A DNA stretch of 64,000 bases from Mucilaginibacter segetis (GCF_016522075.1 NZ_JAEHFW010000002.1:806001-870000), one strand, 5' to 3'. Shown: positions 44,822 to 53,753, counted from the stretch's first letter. A program made the numbers and translations. Notes: generated by a model not told the origin, from the sequence alone.

Positions 44822-45805
44822 TTATTTAGTAACGTACATTACCTCTTTAACCGCCTTAACTACCTTTTCAGGGTTTGGTAAGTATTCCTGTATCAGGGTT
44901 GGTGCGTAAGGCAATGGTACATCGCCGCCCATTATGCGCAGTATAGGAGCGTCTAAATAATCAAATGCGTCCTTTTGCACTTTAAAAGCAACTTCGGTAG
45001 CTATAGAGCCTAAAGGCCAGCTTTCCTCAACAATAACTAAACGGTTTGTTTTTTTAACAGAAGCTATTACGGTATCGTAATCAATAGGGCGAACGGTGCG
45101 CAGGTCAATAACCTCAGCGTGTATACCTTCTTTTTCCAGTTCCTCGGCAGCGGCGTTAACCACTTTCATTATTTTGCCAAAGCCTACTAAAGTTACATCG
45201 CTGCCTTCTTTAGTTACTTTTGCTTTGCCTATTTCAATATAGTAGGTTTCTTCGGGCACTTCGCCTTTATCACCATACATTAACTCCGACTCCATAAAAA
45301 TTACCGGATCGGGATCAAGTATAGCTGATTTTAACAGGCCTTTTGCATCGGCAGGATTTGATGGTACTACTACCTTTAACCCCGGGCAGTTAGCGTACCA
45401 GTTCTCGAAACACTGGCTATGCTGTGAGCTTAACATACCGGCATTACCGGTTGGGCCGCGGAATACGATAGGCACAGAGAACTGGCCACCACTCATGGAC
45501 ATGATCTTGGCGGCGCCGTTGATGATCTGATCGATAGCTACCAGCGAAAAATTAAAGGTCATGAACTCAATGATAGGACGCAGCCCGTTCATGGCGGAAC
45601 CAATACCTATACCCGCGAAACCTAATTCAGAGATAGGCGTATCAATAACGCGCTTAGCGCCGAACTCATCAAGCATACCCTGACTTACTTTATAGGCGCC
45701 ATTATATTCAGCAACCTCTTCGCCCATCAGGTATATTTTATCATCCTTGCGCATTTCTTCCTGCATGGCTTCTCTTAGCGCTTCCCGGAATTGTATTTCT
45801 CTCAT
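44822..45805 (-). CDS. pdhB: Pyruvate dehydrogenase E1 component subunit beta
   Basis: Thiamine-diphosphate enzyme subunit of the pyruvate dehydrogenase complex. MREIQFREALREAMQEEM opens it; GEEVAEYNGAYKVSQGML and the conserved SELGFAGIGIGSAMNGLRPIIEFMTFNF follow, with GPTGNAGMLSSQHSQ carrying the catalytic His, and VEESWPLGSIATEV at the C-terminal domain. 327 aa. The alpha subunit and E2/E3 genes are not adjacent; a complete promoter lies just upstream, so pdhB is transcribed on its own. Confidence 0.95.
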   Translation of the reverse strand: MREIQFREALREAMQEEMRKDDKIYLMGEEVAEYNGAYKVSQGMLDEFGAKRVIDTPISELGFAGIGIGSAMNGLRPIIEFMTFNFSLVAIDQIINGAAKIMSMSGGQFSVPIVFRGPTGNAGMLSSQHSQCFENWYANCPGLKVVVPSNPADAKGLLKSAILDPDPVIFMESELMYGDKGEVPEETYYIEIGKAKVTKEGSDVTLVGFGKIMKVVNAAAEELEKEGIHAEVIDLRTVRPIDYDTVIASVKKTNRLVIVEESWPLGSIATEVAFKVQKDAFDYLDAPILRIMGGDVPLPYAPTLIQEYLPNPEKVVKAVKEVMYVTK

Positions 45806-45836
45806 TATGTTATTAAATAATGTTTTTTAGCGAACG

Positions 45837-45866
45837 CAAATATAAGCACTAATGTGTAAAATACAA
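45837..45866 (-). promoter_or_regulatory. pdhB promoter
   Basis: TTG (45866-45864), exactly 19 bp, TATATTTG (45844-45837) on the minus strand, 31 nt before the pdhB ATG. Full consensus. Confidence 0.7.
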
Positions 45867-45903
45867 TTGGTGCCCTGCATAATAAAGTGGTTACAATAGG
45901 TAG

Positions 45904-46611
45904 CTAATACTTAATAAGTTCGGCAAAATGTAATATAAGTTCAGGGTCAGGGATGTTTTGCAGGTATTTATCTTTTTCGGAGTAATATCCTACACCCGGA
46001 TAATCGCCATATGCATCACCAATATCCAGCATCAGCTGAAAATGCAGATGAGGCGGCCAACTGCCATTTTCTGCGGCATTACCAAAAGTGGCTATTTGCT
46101 GGTTGGCCTTTATTGTTTGCCCTTTGGATAAGCTACTAAGGCTTCCCCTGCTTAAATGACCATATAGACTGTATAATGTTAGGCCCTCCAAATCATGCTT
46201 AAGAATAATAGTGGGTCCGTAGTCTCCAAAATGATCGTTATCTGCAAAGCTGTGTACCATACCATTAAGCGGTGCATAAACAGGCACATTTGCATCGCCC
46301 CAAATATCTACACCCAGGTGCAGTCTGCGCGGCTCATTCCCTGTATTAAATAAGGCGCTGCGCGTGTATACCGTTCGGTGCTCCATATATCCGCCAATAC
46401 CGTAGCGGCAATTGCAATTGCTTAGTTTTTGGCCAACCCAATTGCTGAATGCGCTTGTATTGGTTACCAGACCGGGCGTTAGCTCGGCATTGGCTTCGGT
46501 AAAATCAAGCTGATAAAGTTTATCGGTAATGGCATTAATATCCACCACTTTGCCTGTGATAATATGCGGGTTGGCCTTAAAATGTGCTGCCAACAGTTCA
46601 GTGGCATTCAT
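45904..46611 (-). CDS. M23-family (LytM-type) protein without signal peptide
   Basis: 235 aa. The metal/active-site residues of M23 are in place: His and Asp in LHLGVDIW, YSLYGHLS and PPHLHFQL. There is no signal peptide or transmembrane helix, so a cytosolic location is inferred; true peptidoglycan hydrolases are exported. The flanking sequence (YMEHRTVYTRSALF) resembles the M23 module found inside some class III aminotransferase fusions. It follows rbfA by 4 bp. Its substrate is not evident. Confidence 0.85.
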   Translation of the reverse strand: MNATELLAAHFKANPHIITGKVVDINAITDKLYQLDFTEANAELTPGLVTNTSAFSNWVGQKLSNCNCRYGIGGYMEHRTVYTRSALFNTGNEPRRLHLGVDIWGDANVPVYAPLNGMVHSFADNDHFGDYGPTIILKHDLEGLTLYSLYGHLSRGSLSSLSKGQTIKANQQIATFGNAAENGSWPPHLHFQLMLDIGDAYGDYPGVGYYSEKDKYLQNIPDPELILHFAELIKY

Positions 46612-46615
46612 TAGC

Positions 46616-46993
46616 TTATTCTTCGCCGGTATCCGGTTGTCTTTCTTCTTTGCTTATTTTGTCGAATATTTTATCCATACGCTCTACATATTCGCTGGTG
46701 TCATCAACAAAAAATTCCAATTGCGGTATTATCCTCACCTGATCTTTAATGCGCGCGCCCAATTTATACCTGATCTCGGAAGCGTGTGATTTAACGATGT
46801 TTAAAGCTTGCTGGTTATCAGTATTATTGAAAAAGCTTAAAAAAACACGCGCGATAGCCAGATCGGGTGTTACACGCACGTGGGTGATTGTTACTAAAGT
46901 ATTGGGCAGATAGTTTGCCCCTTCGCGCTGAAAAATGGCAGCAAGATCTTCCTGTATTACTCCGGCAAATTTTTTCTGACGTTTTGATTCCAT
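46616..46993 (-). CDS. rbfA: 30S ribosome-binding factor RbfA
   Basis: KH-type factor needed for maturation of the 16S rRNA 5' end. 125 aa. RQKKFAGVIQEDLAAIFQRE, VTITHVRVTPDLAIARVFLSFF and RYKLGARIKDQVRIIPQLEFFVDDTSEYVERMDKIF follow the family closely. Encoded in the same direction as the upstream LolC/E-like permease (114 bp) and the downstream M23 gene. Confidence 0.96.
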   Translation of the reverse strand: MESKRQKKFAGVIQEDLAAIFQREGANYLPNTLVTITHVRVTPDLAIARVFLSFFNNTDNQQALNIVKSHASEIRYKLGARIKDQVRIIPQLEFFVDDTSEYVERMDKIFDKISKEERQPDTGEE

Positions 46994-47107
46994 AATGATT
47001 TAATAACGCCGGTTAGGCAAATGAGTTTGATTTGTTGTATTGAAAGGGAAAATATAAAGCTAATGAAATGAAAATGCCCTGCAAATAGTTTTTTTTATTC
47101 TGTACCG

Positions 47108-48334
47108 TTACAGGTCGCGTTTTATCTGATCCAAACCTTTTATGCTTAAACGGGAGCTAATGCCGGAGGCTATTGTGGCTATAACTAACACCGTGAATAA
47201 TACCAGCCCGAAGTCGCTGGGTTTAAAGGCAACAGGATAGGCATCTAATACAGACATGCCGGCCCCCATTTTTATAAATTTGAAATGCTGTTGCACAAGG
47301 CAAAACAGAAACCCTATGATAATACCGATAACAGCACCTATTAATGATATCATCATTCCTTCGAAAAAGAAAATGCCTTGTATCAGTTTTTTGTTGGCGC
47401 CTAAACTGGTAAGGATGGCAATATCTTTACGCTTGTCGATTACCAGCATGGTTAAGGAACCTATGATGTTAAAGATGGCAATGATAAGTACGAACGTAAG
47501 GATCATAAATATAGACCAGCGTTCAAAATTGATAGTTTTGTATAGCTCAGTATTTTGCTGTTTGCGGTTTTTTACTGTGAATTTATCGCCGATATGATCA
47601 ATAATATTTTCCTGCATGGCATCGATGTCGGTACCGGGTTTATAATTGATCTCGATAGAGGATACGTTTACAGGCTGATCCAGCAGATCGCGGGTAAACT
47701 CTATCGGGGTAATAATGTTGTCGTCAAAATCCTGCTGTATGGCAAATACTCCGGATGGCAAAATGGAACGGAATACAAAGTCATTCATAGGGTTGGCAGC
47801 ACTTACGGACGTTCGCCTGGGCGAGTAAATTTGTAAGGGTACAAACTGGTTTTTTAAACTTACCCCTAAACTTGCTTGTATGGTGGAGCCGATAACCGCG
47901 TACAGGTAGTCCTTGTCTTTTAGTGTGAATGAGCCTGATTGTATGGTGCTGTCGAGCGAGCGATTTTTTAAAAAATCATCACTTACGCCCTTCACTGTAG
48001 CAATAAACGGATGATCGTTATATTTGATAAGGGCTTTTTCCTGCAATACTCTGGTATATGAAACAATAGAGCTATCCTTACTCATGTTGTTAAGATAGGG
48101 AATATTGGGGTCGAAAGTTTTACCCAGGCGGGGTTCTATCTTTATTTCGGGAGTGAAGTTACTGTATAAGGACAGGATAACCTCCTCGAACCCATTGAAT
48201 ACCGAAAGGATAATAATAAGCGCAGCGCTGCCCACCAAAACGCCCAGCATGGATATACCGGATATGATATTGATGGCATGGGTTTGTTTTTTAGAAAACA
48301 GATACCTTTTAGCTATGTAAACTGAAGTATTCAA
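47108..48334 (-). CDS. LolC/LolE-like lipoprotein-releasing permease, TTG start
   Basis: Four-helix ABC permease (FtsX domain) probably moving lipoproteins from the inner membrane toward the outer membrane. N-terminal helix about 20-45 (SGISMLGVLVGSAALIIILSVF), a large periplasmic domain to about 255, then three helices in the FtsX region (LTFVLIIAIFNIIGSLTMLVIDKRKDIAILTSLGA is typical). 408 aa. Start is TTG 48334 (NTSVYIAKRYLFSKKQTHAINIISG after the initiator), matching where relatives begin. The LolD ATPase is not adjacent. Confidence 0.88.
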   Translation of the reverse strand: MNTSVYIAKRYLFSKKQTHAINIISGISMLGVLVGSAALIIILSVFNGFEEVILSLYSNFTPEIKIEPRLGKTFDPNIPYLNNMSKDSSIVSYTRVLQEKALIKYNDHPFIATVKGVSDDFLKNRSLDSTIQSGSFTLKDKDYLYAVIGSTIQASLGVSLKNQFVPLQIYSPRRTSVSAANPMNDFVFRSILPSGVFAIQQDFDDNIITPIEFTRDLLDQPVNVSSIEINYKPGTDIDAMQENIIDHIGDKFTVKNRKQQNTELYKTINFERWSIFMILTFVLIIAIFNIIGSLTMLVIDKRKDIAILTSLGANKKLIQGIFFFEGMMISLIGAVIGIIIGFLFCLVQQHFKFIKMGAGMSVLDAYPVAFKPSDFGLVLFTVLVIATIASGISSRLSIKGLDQIKRDL

Positions 48335-48368
48335 AATTTATGTATTCGGCTAAGTTATTGCTTATAAC

Positions 48369-49004
48369 TTATAAATAAGGATTATGTTGTTTTTCGTATC
48401 CTATGGTTGTTTCCGGTCCGTGTCCCGGGTAAACTGTGCAATCATCCGGCAATATAAAAAGCTTTTCTTCGATATTTTTTACCAGTTGGCTGTAATTGCC
48501 ACCAGGAAGATCTGTTCGGCCTATGCTGTTACGGAATAACACATCTCCCCCTATCAATATATTTGCCGCAGTGTCATAAAAGCAAAGGTGGGCAGGCGAG
48601 TGGCCCGGTGCAAATATCAATTCAAGTGTGGTATTGCCAAAGGTAACCGTGCCACTTTCGGGCAGGTAAACCTCGGGCTGCGGTGATACCTCATACCTGA
48701 ACCCCATTGCCGGGGCATACGCAACCACAGCCGCCAGTGTTTCCGACTCGCCCCGGTTGAATTGAGGTGTAAGACCATACTGATCAAAAATAAATTTGTT
48801 GCCTAAAACATGGTCGATGTGGCAATGCGTGTTTAGTAACAGAACGGGCTTTAGTTGATTGTCTGCAATAAAATTTACCACCGCGTTTTGCTCCTCGGCG
48901 GTGTACATACCCGGGTCGATTATTACGCATTCGTGGCTGTCATCAAATAGTATATAGGTGTTTTCCTGATACGGATTATTTACGAACGAGTGAACTTTTG
49001 CCAT
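48369..49004 (-). CDS. MBL-fold metallo-hydrolase (glyoxalase II-like)
   Basis: Metallo-beta-lactamase-fold hydrolase, 211 aa, with the metal motif NTHCHIDHVLG (HxHxDH), the later His in FAPGHSPAHLC, Asp in IGGDVLF and the final His in YPGHGPETTIG. Layout resembles the hydroxyacylglutathione hydrolase-like persulfide dioxygenase/glyoxalase II-like group, but the substrate cannot be assigned. A -7 box lies only 4 nt before the ATG. Confidence 0.9.
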   Translation of the reverse strand: MAKVHSFVNNPYQENTYILFDDSHECVIIDPGMYTAEEQNAVVNFIADNQLKPVLLLNTHCHIDHVLGNKFIFDQYGLTPQFNRGESETLAAVVAYAPAMGFRYEVSPQPEVYLPESGTVTFGNTTLELIFAPGHSPAHLCFYDTAANILIGGDVLFRNSIGRTDLPGGNYSQLVKNIEEKLFILPDDCTVYPGHGPETTIGYEKQHNPYL

Positions 49005-49008
49005 GCTG

Positions 49009-49016
49009 CAAAGCTA
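49009..49016 (-). promoter_or_regulatory. -7 box for the MBL hydrolase gene
   Basis: Exact TAGCTTTG on the minus strand; CAGC separates it from the ATG at 49004, implying an mRNA without a leader. -33 is not evident. Confidence 0.4.
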
Positions 49017-49082
49017 ATTGATAAAAGGGTAAGCAGAAAGCGCAGATGTATAATATATCCGCTTTATCCTTCATAGCGGAAG

Positions 49083-49661
49083 CTAATCCTTCCATTTAAA
49101 GGTTTTGATCATTACATCCACGTCTTTTTTTATAAAGGTGAGTACGGGCTGAATGGAATCAAGGCGGGGTTCGGTGTTAAAATAAAGTGCTCCCCGCAGG
49201 TAATGACGGGTACTGTCGGTTAAAAAAAACTGCGCTGAAGAAGCGGCATTGCCATCAATAGTGTAATAAATGCCATAAATATGGCGGCGTGGATAAGCAA
49301 TTACTCCCTCATCAATAGAAGTTGCTTTAACAGTGTGTTTAAAACTTAATTTGTGTGCATCTTCTATAAGCTGGTCAAATTCCTTTTTTGATTTAATATT
49401 CTCGTAACTTAAATGCAGGGTGGCGTTAAATTGCGGAAACTGTACATTTTGCCAGCAGGGTTTTGCGCCAGGGCTTTTATCCTGTTCAATTGTGGCATAT
49501 TTGGGGTACTCAAAAGTAAAGGGGCAGCCTTCTGTATAAGGCTGGTATTCCTTTTTTGGAAAAACGATACGGAAATATCCGCGTGGTTTTGGTGAATAGT
49601 CGGCGTTACCGCCGCATGCTGTAAAAAACAATACGACAATAAGTAACGAAAACCATTTCAT
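49083..49661 (-). CDS. gldD: Gliding motility-associated lipoprotein GldD
   Basis: Lipoprotein required with the other Gld proteins for gliding and type IX secretion in Bacteroidota. Signal peptide MKWFSLLIVVLFFTAC with Cys about 16. The mature start NADYSPKPRGYFRIVFPKKEYQ and CPFTFEYPKYATIEQD match GldD, as does CWQNVQFPQFNATLHLSYENI. 192 aa. Start ATG 49661 overlaps the aroE stop (ATGA), so translation is coupled to aroE. No other gld or T9SS genes are in the window. Confidence 0.9.
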   Translation of the reverse strand: MKWFSLLIVVLFFTACGGNADYSPKPRGYFRIVFPKKEYQPYTEGCPFTFEYPKYATIEQDKSPGAKPCWQNVQFPQFNATLHLSYENIKSKKEFDQLIEDAHKLSFKHTVKATSIDEGVIAYPRRHIYGIYYTIDGNAASSAQFFLTDSTRHYLRGALYFNTEPRLDSIQPVLTFIKKDVDVMIKTFKWKD

Positions 49662-50458
49662 GATTGTACATCGTTTGAGTTCCATATCTCCCAGGCTTTT
49701 TCTGCCTGCAATACTAACATTTCATATCCGTTTTTGGTAGTGGCGCCGCCCTCTTCGCCTTTTTTTAAAAACAGGGTTTGTTCAGGGTTGTATATCAGAT
49801 CGTATAATAAGTGCTTGCCGGTAATACCTTCATAGGGTATTGGCGGGCAGTCATCAATATTAGGTGTGGTACCTACAGGGGTGGTATTAATAATAAGCTT
49901 GTGTGCAGAAATTATGGCCGGGGTTAGATCCTTAAATAAAATATTATTTTTATGAGGCCTGCGTGTTACGGTTTTATATGCAATACCTTTATTTTCAAGC
50001 ACGCACTTAACGGCCCTTGCAGCTCCGCCGTCGCCTAATAAAAGTGCTTCATCATGTCGGTTAGAGAGCAGGGGACTAATTGATCTGTCGAACCCATAAA
50101 TATCTGTATTGAATCCTTCTAGCCGAAAATCGTGCCCCTTAACACCCACTTCGCCGGAAAAAGCTGCTTGTACCGGGCTTTCTTTCATTATACGTATACA
50201 ATTCACAGCACCTGCGTTTCTGGCATCATGTTCTATCCAATCGAGATATTTAAGTACACCTACTTTATGGGGTATGGTTACATTAAGCCCGCAAAGATTA
50301 GGGGTAGATCGTAATAACTCCGGCAGATCCGTTAAATGTTCTAAAGGATATAGTTCATACTTGCTATCAGTAATGTTATGCGCTTTAAATTTGTCAGTAA
50401 AGTATTTTTTTGAGAATGAGTGAGAGAGCGGATATCCTATAAGTCCGAATTTTTTCAT
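49658..50458 (-). CDS. aroE: Shikimate dehydrogenase
   Basis: Reduces 3-dehydroshikimate to shikimate with NADPH. N-terminal substrate domain: IGYPLSHSFSKKYF, NVTIPHK (catalytic Lys65), GAVNC; the catalytic-pair Asp is in GFNTD; NADP domain LGDGGAARAVKCVL, then NTTPVGTTPN and KNGYEMLVLQAEKAWEIW. 266 aa. Residues about 93-110 (ESPVQAAFSGEVGVKGHD) form an extra segment not seen at this place in typical AroE, whose linker before GxNTD is about 10 residues. Stop overlaps the gldD start. Confidence 0.95.
   Translation of the reverse strand: MKKFGLIGYPLSHSFSKKYFTDKFKAHNITDSKYELYPLEHLTDLPELLRSTPNLCGLNVTIPHKVGVLKYLDWIEHDARNAGAVNCIRIMKESPVQAAFSGEVGVKGHDFRLEGFNTDIYGFDRSISPLLSNRHDEALLLGDGGAARAVKCVLENKGIAYKTVTRRPHKNNILFKDLTPAIISAHKLIINTTPVGTTPNIDDCPPIPYEGITGKHLLYDLIYNPEQTLFLKKGEEGGATTKNGYEMLVLQAEKAWEIWNSNDVQS
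50129..50182. repeat. Possible interspersed-repeat insert inside aroE
   Basis: The 54 bp coding for residues 93-110 of AroE, in frame, between GAVNC and GFNTD. It has two CCGG cores (CCGGTACAAGCAGCTTTTTCCGG in part) and a T-run unlike the rest of the gene. I could not confirm other copies in this window. Confidence 0.35.
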
Positions 50459-50578
50459 TTTATTAGTAAATAACGTATAAAAACTACTTGTACTACAGCA
50501 GGGGATAGAAACGGTTTCTTTATAAGTTTCAGTTTACGGTAATATTAGTAACAAACAGCGTGGATTTATAATTTTTAT

Positions 50579-52783
50579 TTAATTAGCGCGTACAACTGTT
50601 AAAGCAGCGTAAAGCTTATCAATTTCAATAGGTTTAAGCAAAAAGCCGTTAAAATAACTACGGTATTCGTCATTACCCTCAGCAGTTATATCTGCCGTTA
50701 GGGCAAAAATAGGCGTTTTTTTATTCAAATTATCTGTAAGGCGTATTTGTGCGGTGGCATCATATCCGTTCATTTCGGGCATATGTATGTCCATTAAGAT
50801 AAAATCGTATAAATTAAGTTTTGCCTTTTCAACAGCCTCAATACCGTTCACCACATGATCTGATAGTACACCCCAGTTAGACAATAATTTACGGGCTACC
50901 ATAGCGTTAATTAAATTATCCTCAGCCAGTAGTATTTTTTTTCCCTTTAAGTCTTCTTTATCAACAGGCAGTATTTTTACCGGTGTAACGGCCTTTTTTA
51001 ATTTAAGTTCAAAAGAAAAAGACGAGCCTTCGCCTATGGTGCTTGTTACGTTCACGGTACTGCCGTATAATTCCGTAAGTTTTTTAACAATGGCCAGGCC
51101 GAGTCCGGTACCACCCTGTTTGCGGGTAGTAATAGATTTTGGCTGCGAAAAACTTTCAAATATTTCAGCAAAATGATCCTGATGTATTCCTGCTCCGCTA
51201 TCGGTAATGCTAAATTTAAGGGTGTGCGAGCCTTTATCCGCATTTATCCGTTCAACTTCAATTTTAACAAAGCCGTCGTCGGTATATTTAATAGCATTAC
51301 TTATTAAATTACCTAATATCTGTGATAGTTTGGTTTCATCCAGTTCATAGCAATCGGCAACCGTTTTATTAATATGAAGTAAAAGATCTATGCCTTTTTG
51401 CTGTGCAAGGGAATTATAAGTTTTTAATACACGGCTTAGAAGATTGTTTATCAAACATGGCTGATTTTCGACCTGTACTTTCCCGTTATCCAGTTTGGTG
51501 AAATCAAGTATATCATTTATGACCAGCAGTAAGTTATTGGAAGCGAAATTCAATGATTCCAACAGTGTTTCGTCATAGCCGTTTTTACTGGTTAGTAGCG
51601 ATGTAATGGTAGTCACGGCATTAAGCGGGGTCCTGATCTCGTGGCTCATGGTCGACAGGAACTCCTGCTTCATACGGGCCGATTGTTCGGCTCGTTGTTG
51701 TTTCTCAATAATAGCCGCCTTTTCTTTCTGGAGCCTTGCTTCCTGCTCCATGGTTTCCATTTTGGTGATGAGTTCGTAATTCTCTATCACCTTTAATGTT
51801 TGAGTATTTATTACCGCTTCTTTTTGATGCAGATAAAGTTCCAGATATTCAAGTGAGCGTACGGTATCATTTTCCAGTTTAGCTATTTGGTAAAGCAGAT
51901 AGTTACACTTAAATTTTATAATGGCTATTTTATACTTCTTGCTAAAATGAAGGCCTTTTTTCAATATATCTTTTGCCCGGGACAAATCGCCAATGGCAAT
52001 ATATAAAGACCCCATTTTTTGATAGGCCATTGCCAGCCCCAGTTTTTCGCCTGCATTTATGTGTATATCAATAGCGCTTTTAAAATCATCTTCGGCCTGC
52101 TTAAAATTACCGGTATGGGTATAAACCTTGCCTCGTCCATAAAATGCAAAAGCAAGGCCTCTTATATCACCGGTTTTGGTTTTAATATTTATTGATAACT
52201 GAATGGTATGCAGTGCTTTGGCGATTTTCTTTTGTTTAAGATAAATGCCCGACAACGGGTTGTAAACATTTGATACCAGATTTTGGTCTTTTGCTTTTTT
52301 GGCAGCTTCTATAGCGTTTTCGTAGGCGCGTACAGCACTTTTAGGATCTCCAAAATACTCGTAAATGGTCCCTAACGATTTATAAGTGCGCGCCTGGTTG
52401 TGATGATCATTGAATTTTTTATATATAACAAGGCTGTCAAATAAATTAATAAGCCCCAAATGATGGTTGTCGGTTTTATAATAAACCCCACCAATACTGT
52501 ATTTCGCATCAGCTATGCCTCTTTCGTCGTTTAGTTGTTCAAAGTAAGCAATGGCCTCGGTTGCTAAATTTACCGACCGTTTATATGCACCCCTTATCAT
52601 GTAAAAAAGTGATAATTGATTAAGGCTTTTTGCTATAAATTCGTCATTATTATGTTCGCGACTAAGGGACAAGGCATTATTTGCCAGTTTTATACTATGT
52701 TTAATATTATGGATACGGCTTTTGTAGGCCTCATCCAATAACAAAGTAATAGTGTGGGCATTAGTAAGGGTAACTACCTCCAT
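50579..52783 (-). CDS. Cytosolic TPR hybrid sensor histidine kinase
   Basis: 734 aa without signal peptide or membrane helix. Residues about 15-320 are tandem tetratricopeptide repeats (KSLNQLSLFYMIRGAYKRSVNLA, AYKSLGTIYEYFGDPKSAV and so on), followed by a coiled coil (about 345-375), HisKA with His381 in STMSHEIRTPL, HATPase_c (NAIKYTDDG, DSGAGI, GGTGLGLAIVKKL) and a C-terminal receiver with phospho-acceptor Asp665 (FILMDIHMPEM) and Lys in LLKPI. ATG 52783 is chosen over TTG 52792. Signal enters presumably through TPR-bound partners in the cytosol; no output protein is adjacent. Confidence 0.92.
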   Translation of the reverse strand: MEVVTLTNAHTITLLLDEAYKSRIHNIKHSIKLANNALSLSREHNNDEFIAKSLNQLSLFYMIRGAYKRSVNLATEAIAYFEQLNDERGIADAKYSIGGVYYKTDNHHLGLINLFDSLVIYKKFNDHHNQARTYKSLGTIYEYFGDPKSAVRAYENAIEAAKKAKDQNLVSNVYNPLSGIYLKQKKIAKALHTIQLSINIKTKTGDIRGLAFAFYGRGKVYTHTGNFKQAEDDFKSAIDIHINAGEKLGLAMAYQKMGSLYIAIGDLSRAKDILKKGLHFSKKYKIAIIKFKCNYLLYQIAKLENDTVRSLEYLELYLHQKEAVINTQTLKVIENYELITKMETMEQEARLQKEKAAIIEKQQRAEQSARMKQEFLSTMSHEIRTPLNAVTTITSLLTSKNGYDETLLESLNFASNNLLLVINDILDFTKLDNGKVQVENQPCLINNLLSRVLKTYNSLAQQKGIDLLLHINKTVADCYELDETKLSQILGNLISNAIKYTDDGFVKIEVERINADKGSHTLKFSITDSGAGIHQDHFAEIFESFSQPKSITTRKQGGTGLGLAIVKKLTELYGSTVNVTSTIGEGSSFSFELKLKKAVTPVKILPVDKEDLKGKKILLAEDNLINAMVARKLLSNWGVLSDHVVNGIEAVEKAKLNLYDFILMDIHMPEMNGYDATAQIRLTDNLNKKTPIFALTADITAEGNDEYRSYFNGFLLKPIEIDKLYAALTVVRAN

Positions 52784-52880
52784 GTTATTCAAAATACTAA
52801 TTAGCTACACAATTGAATACGTATTATTATGCCTTTTAGTTGCTAAATGTAATAAATATCCGTATAAATCCCCGTAGAAC

Positions 52881-52911
52881 AAAAAAGTCGCATTTACAAA
52901 GTAAATGCGAC
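52881..52911 (-). terminator. Terminator of the methyltransferase gene
   Basis: GTCGCATTTAC (52887-52897) and GTAAATGCGAC (52901-52911), 11 bp perfect, 3-nt loop; on the minus strand it is followed by TTTTTT (52886-52881). Confidence 0.85.
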
Positions 52912-52930
52912 CTTAATATTTTTTTTGAAT

Positions 52931-53575
52931 TTACTTTATAGCTTCAAATTTTACCACAAGTTGCCAGCGTCTTTCGCTTTCCACTAATTTAAACATAGGA
53001 TCCGCTGAGTCATTAAACTCGCAGCGACGGATGTTGGTGAACCCGACATCCCGGAGTTCCTTTTCTGTTGATTCCCAGTCCCAAAGCCATAAATGCTCCA
53101 AATAACCAAAAAGGTGTTTGGTTACCGCCTTAAAGCTTTTTGGGCGAACTTCCACACCCATCATCATCCTTTTGATTAGCCTGATAGAAGCTTCGGCATC
53201 TCCATTATCTTTATCGGCTATATAATCACGAACTAAAACTTCCAGATCCGGCATTATCATCCTGAAGATACCACCGGGTTTCAGCATTTTGTAAGTGTTG
53301 CGCAAGGCAATCCTGAAATGCTCTAATGACATATGTTCCAATACGTGGGAGCAATAAACTCCGTCTGCAGAGTTGTCCTTTATACCGGGTAAACCCTTTG
53401 TTATATCGCCGTATTGTACATTTTTATCAAAAACCTGGCCCAGGCTGTTTTTAAGTACAAAACCAAGCACAGGGGTATTCTGAATTACTAATGTGGGCGA
53501 TACATCAAAATTTTTCCATTCAGTAGGTGAACATTGTCCGCAACCGTAGTGGACATATAATTTGTCTTCAGGCAT
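52931..53575 (-). CDS. Class I SAM-dependent methyltransferase
   Basis: 214 aa. The SAM-binding Gly motif is at the start (VHYGCGQCSPTEWKNFDVSP), followed by DGVYCSHVLEHMSLEHF and LRNTYKMLKPGGIFRMIMPDLE; LEHLWLWDWESTEKELRDVGF lies later. This variety (short, beginning LHYGCG) often sits in polysaccharide gene regions; with the divergent glycosyltransferase it may modify a glycan or lipid. Acceptor unknown. Ends in a strong terminator. Confidence 0.87.
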   Translation of the reverse strand: MPEDKLYVHYGCGQCSPTEWKNFDVSPTLVIQNTPVLGFVLKNSLGQVFDKNVQYGDITKGLPGIKDNSADGVYCSHVLEHMSLEHFRIALRNTYKMLKPGGIFRMIMPDLEVLVRDYIADKDNGDAEASIRLIKRMMMGVEVRPKSFKAVTKHLFGYLEHLWLWDWESTEKELRDVGFTNIRRCEFNDSADPMFKLVESERRWQLVVKFEAIK

Positions 53576-53741
53576 CTTTGTTTAAAAGTGTTCTAATAGT
53601 TATATAAGTACAAAATTTACTTAACGATCTAAATATAAATTATTTTAACTAATAATGAATTTAATAAAAAAACTTATTGCTGATACCCCTATAGGTTATA
53701 AAATACCCGATGCCGCATATAATTTATTAGTTTAGTAGAAC

Positions 53742-53749
53742 TAATTTTG
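53742..53749 (+). promoter_or_regulatory. -7 box for the glycosyltransferase gene
   Basis: Exact TAATTTTG, 4 nt (GAGT) before the ATG. -33 TTG not seen at 19 bp. Confidence 0.35.
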
Positions 53750-53753
53750 GAGT

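Noticed and set aside
50507..50519. Short palindrome AGAAAC-G-GTTTCT between aroE and the TPR kinase
   Set aside because: Six-base arms are too short to stand out in 120 bp of AT-rich spacer.
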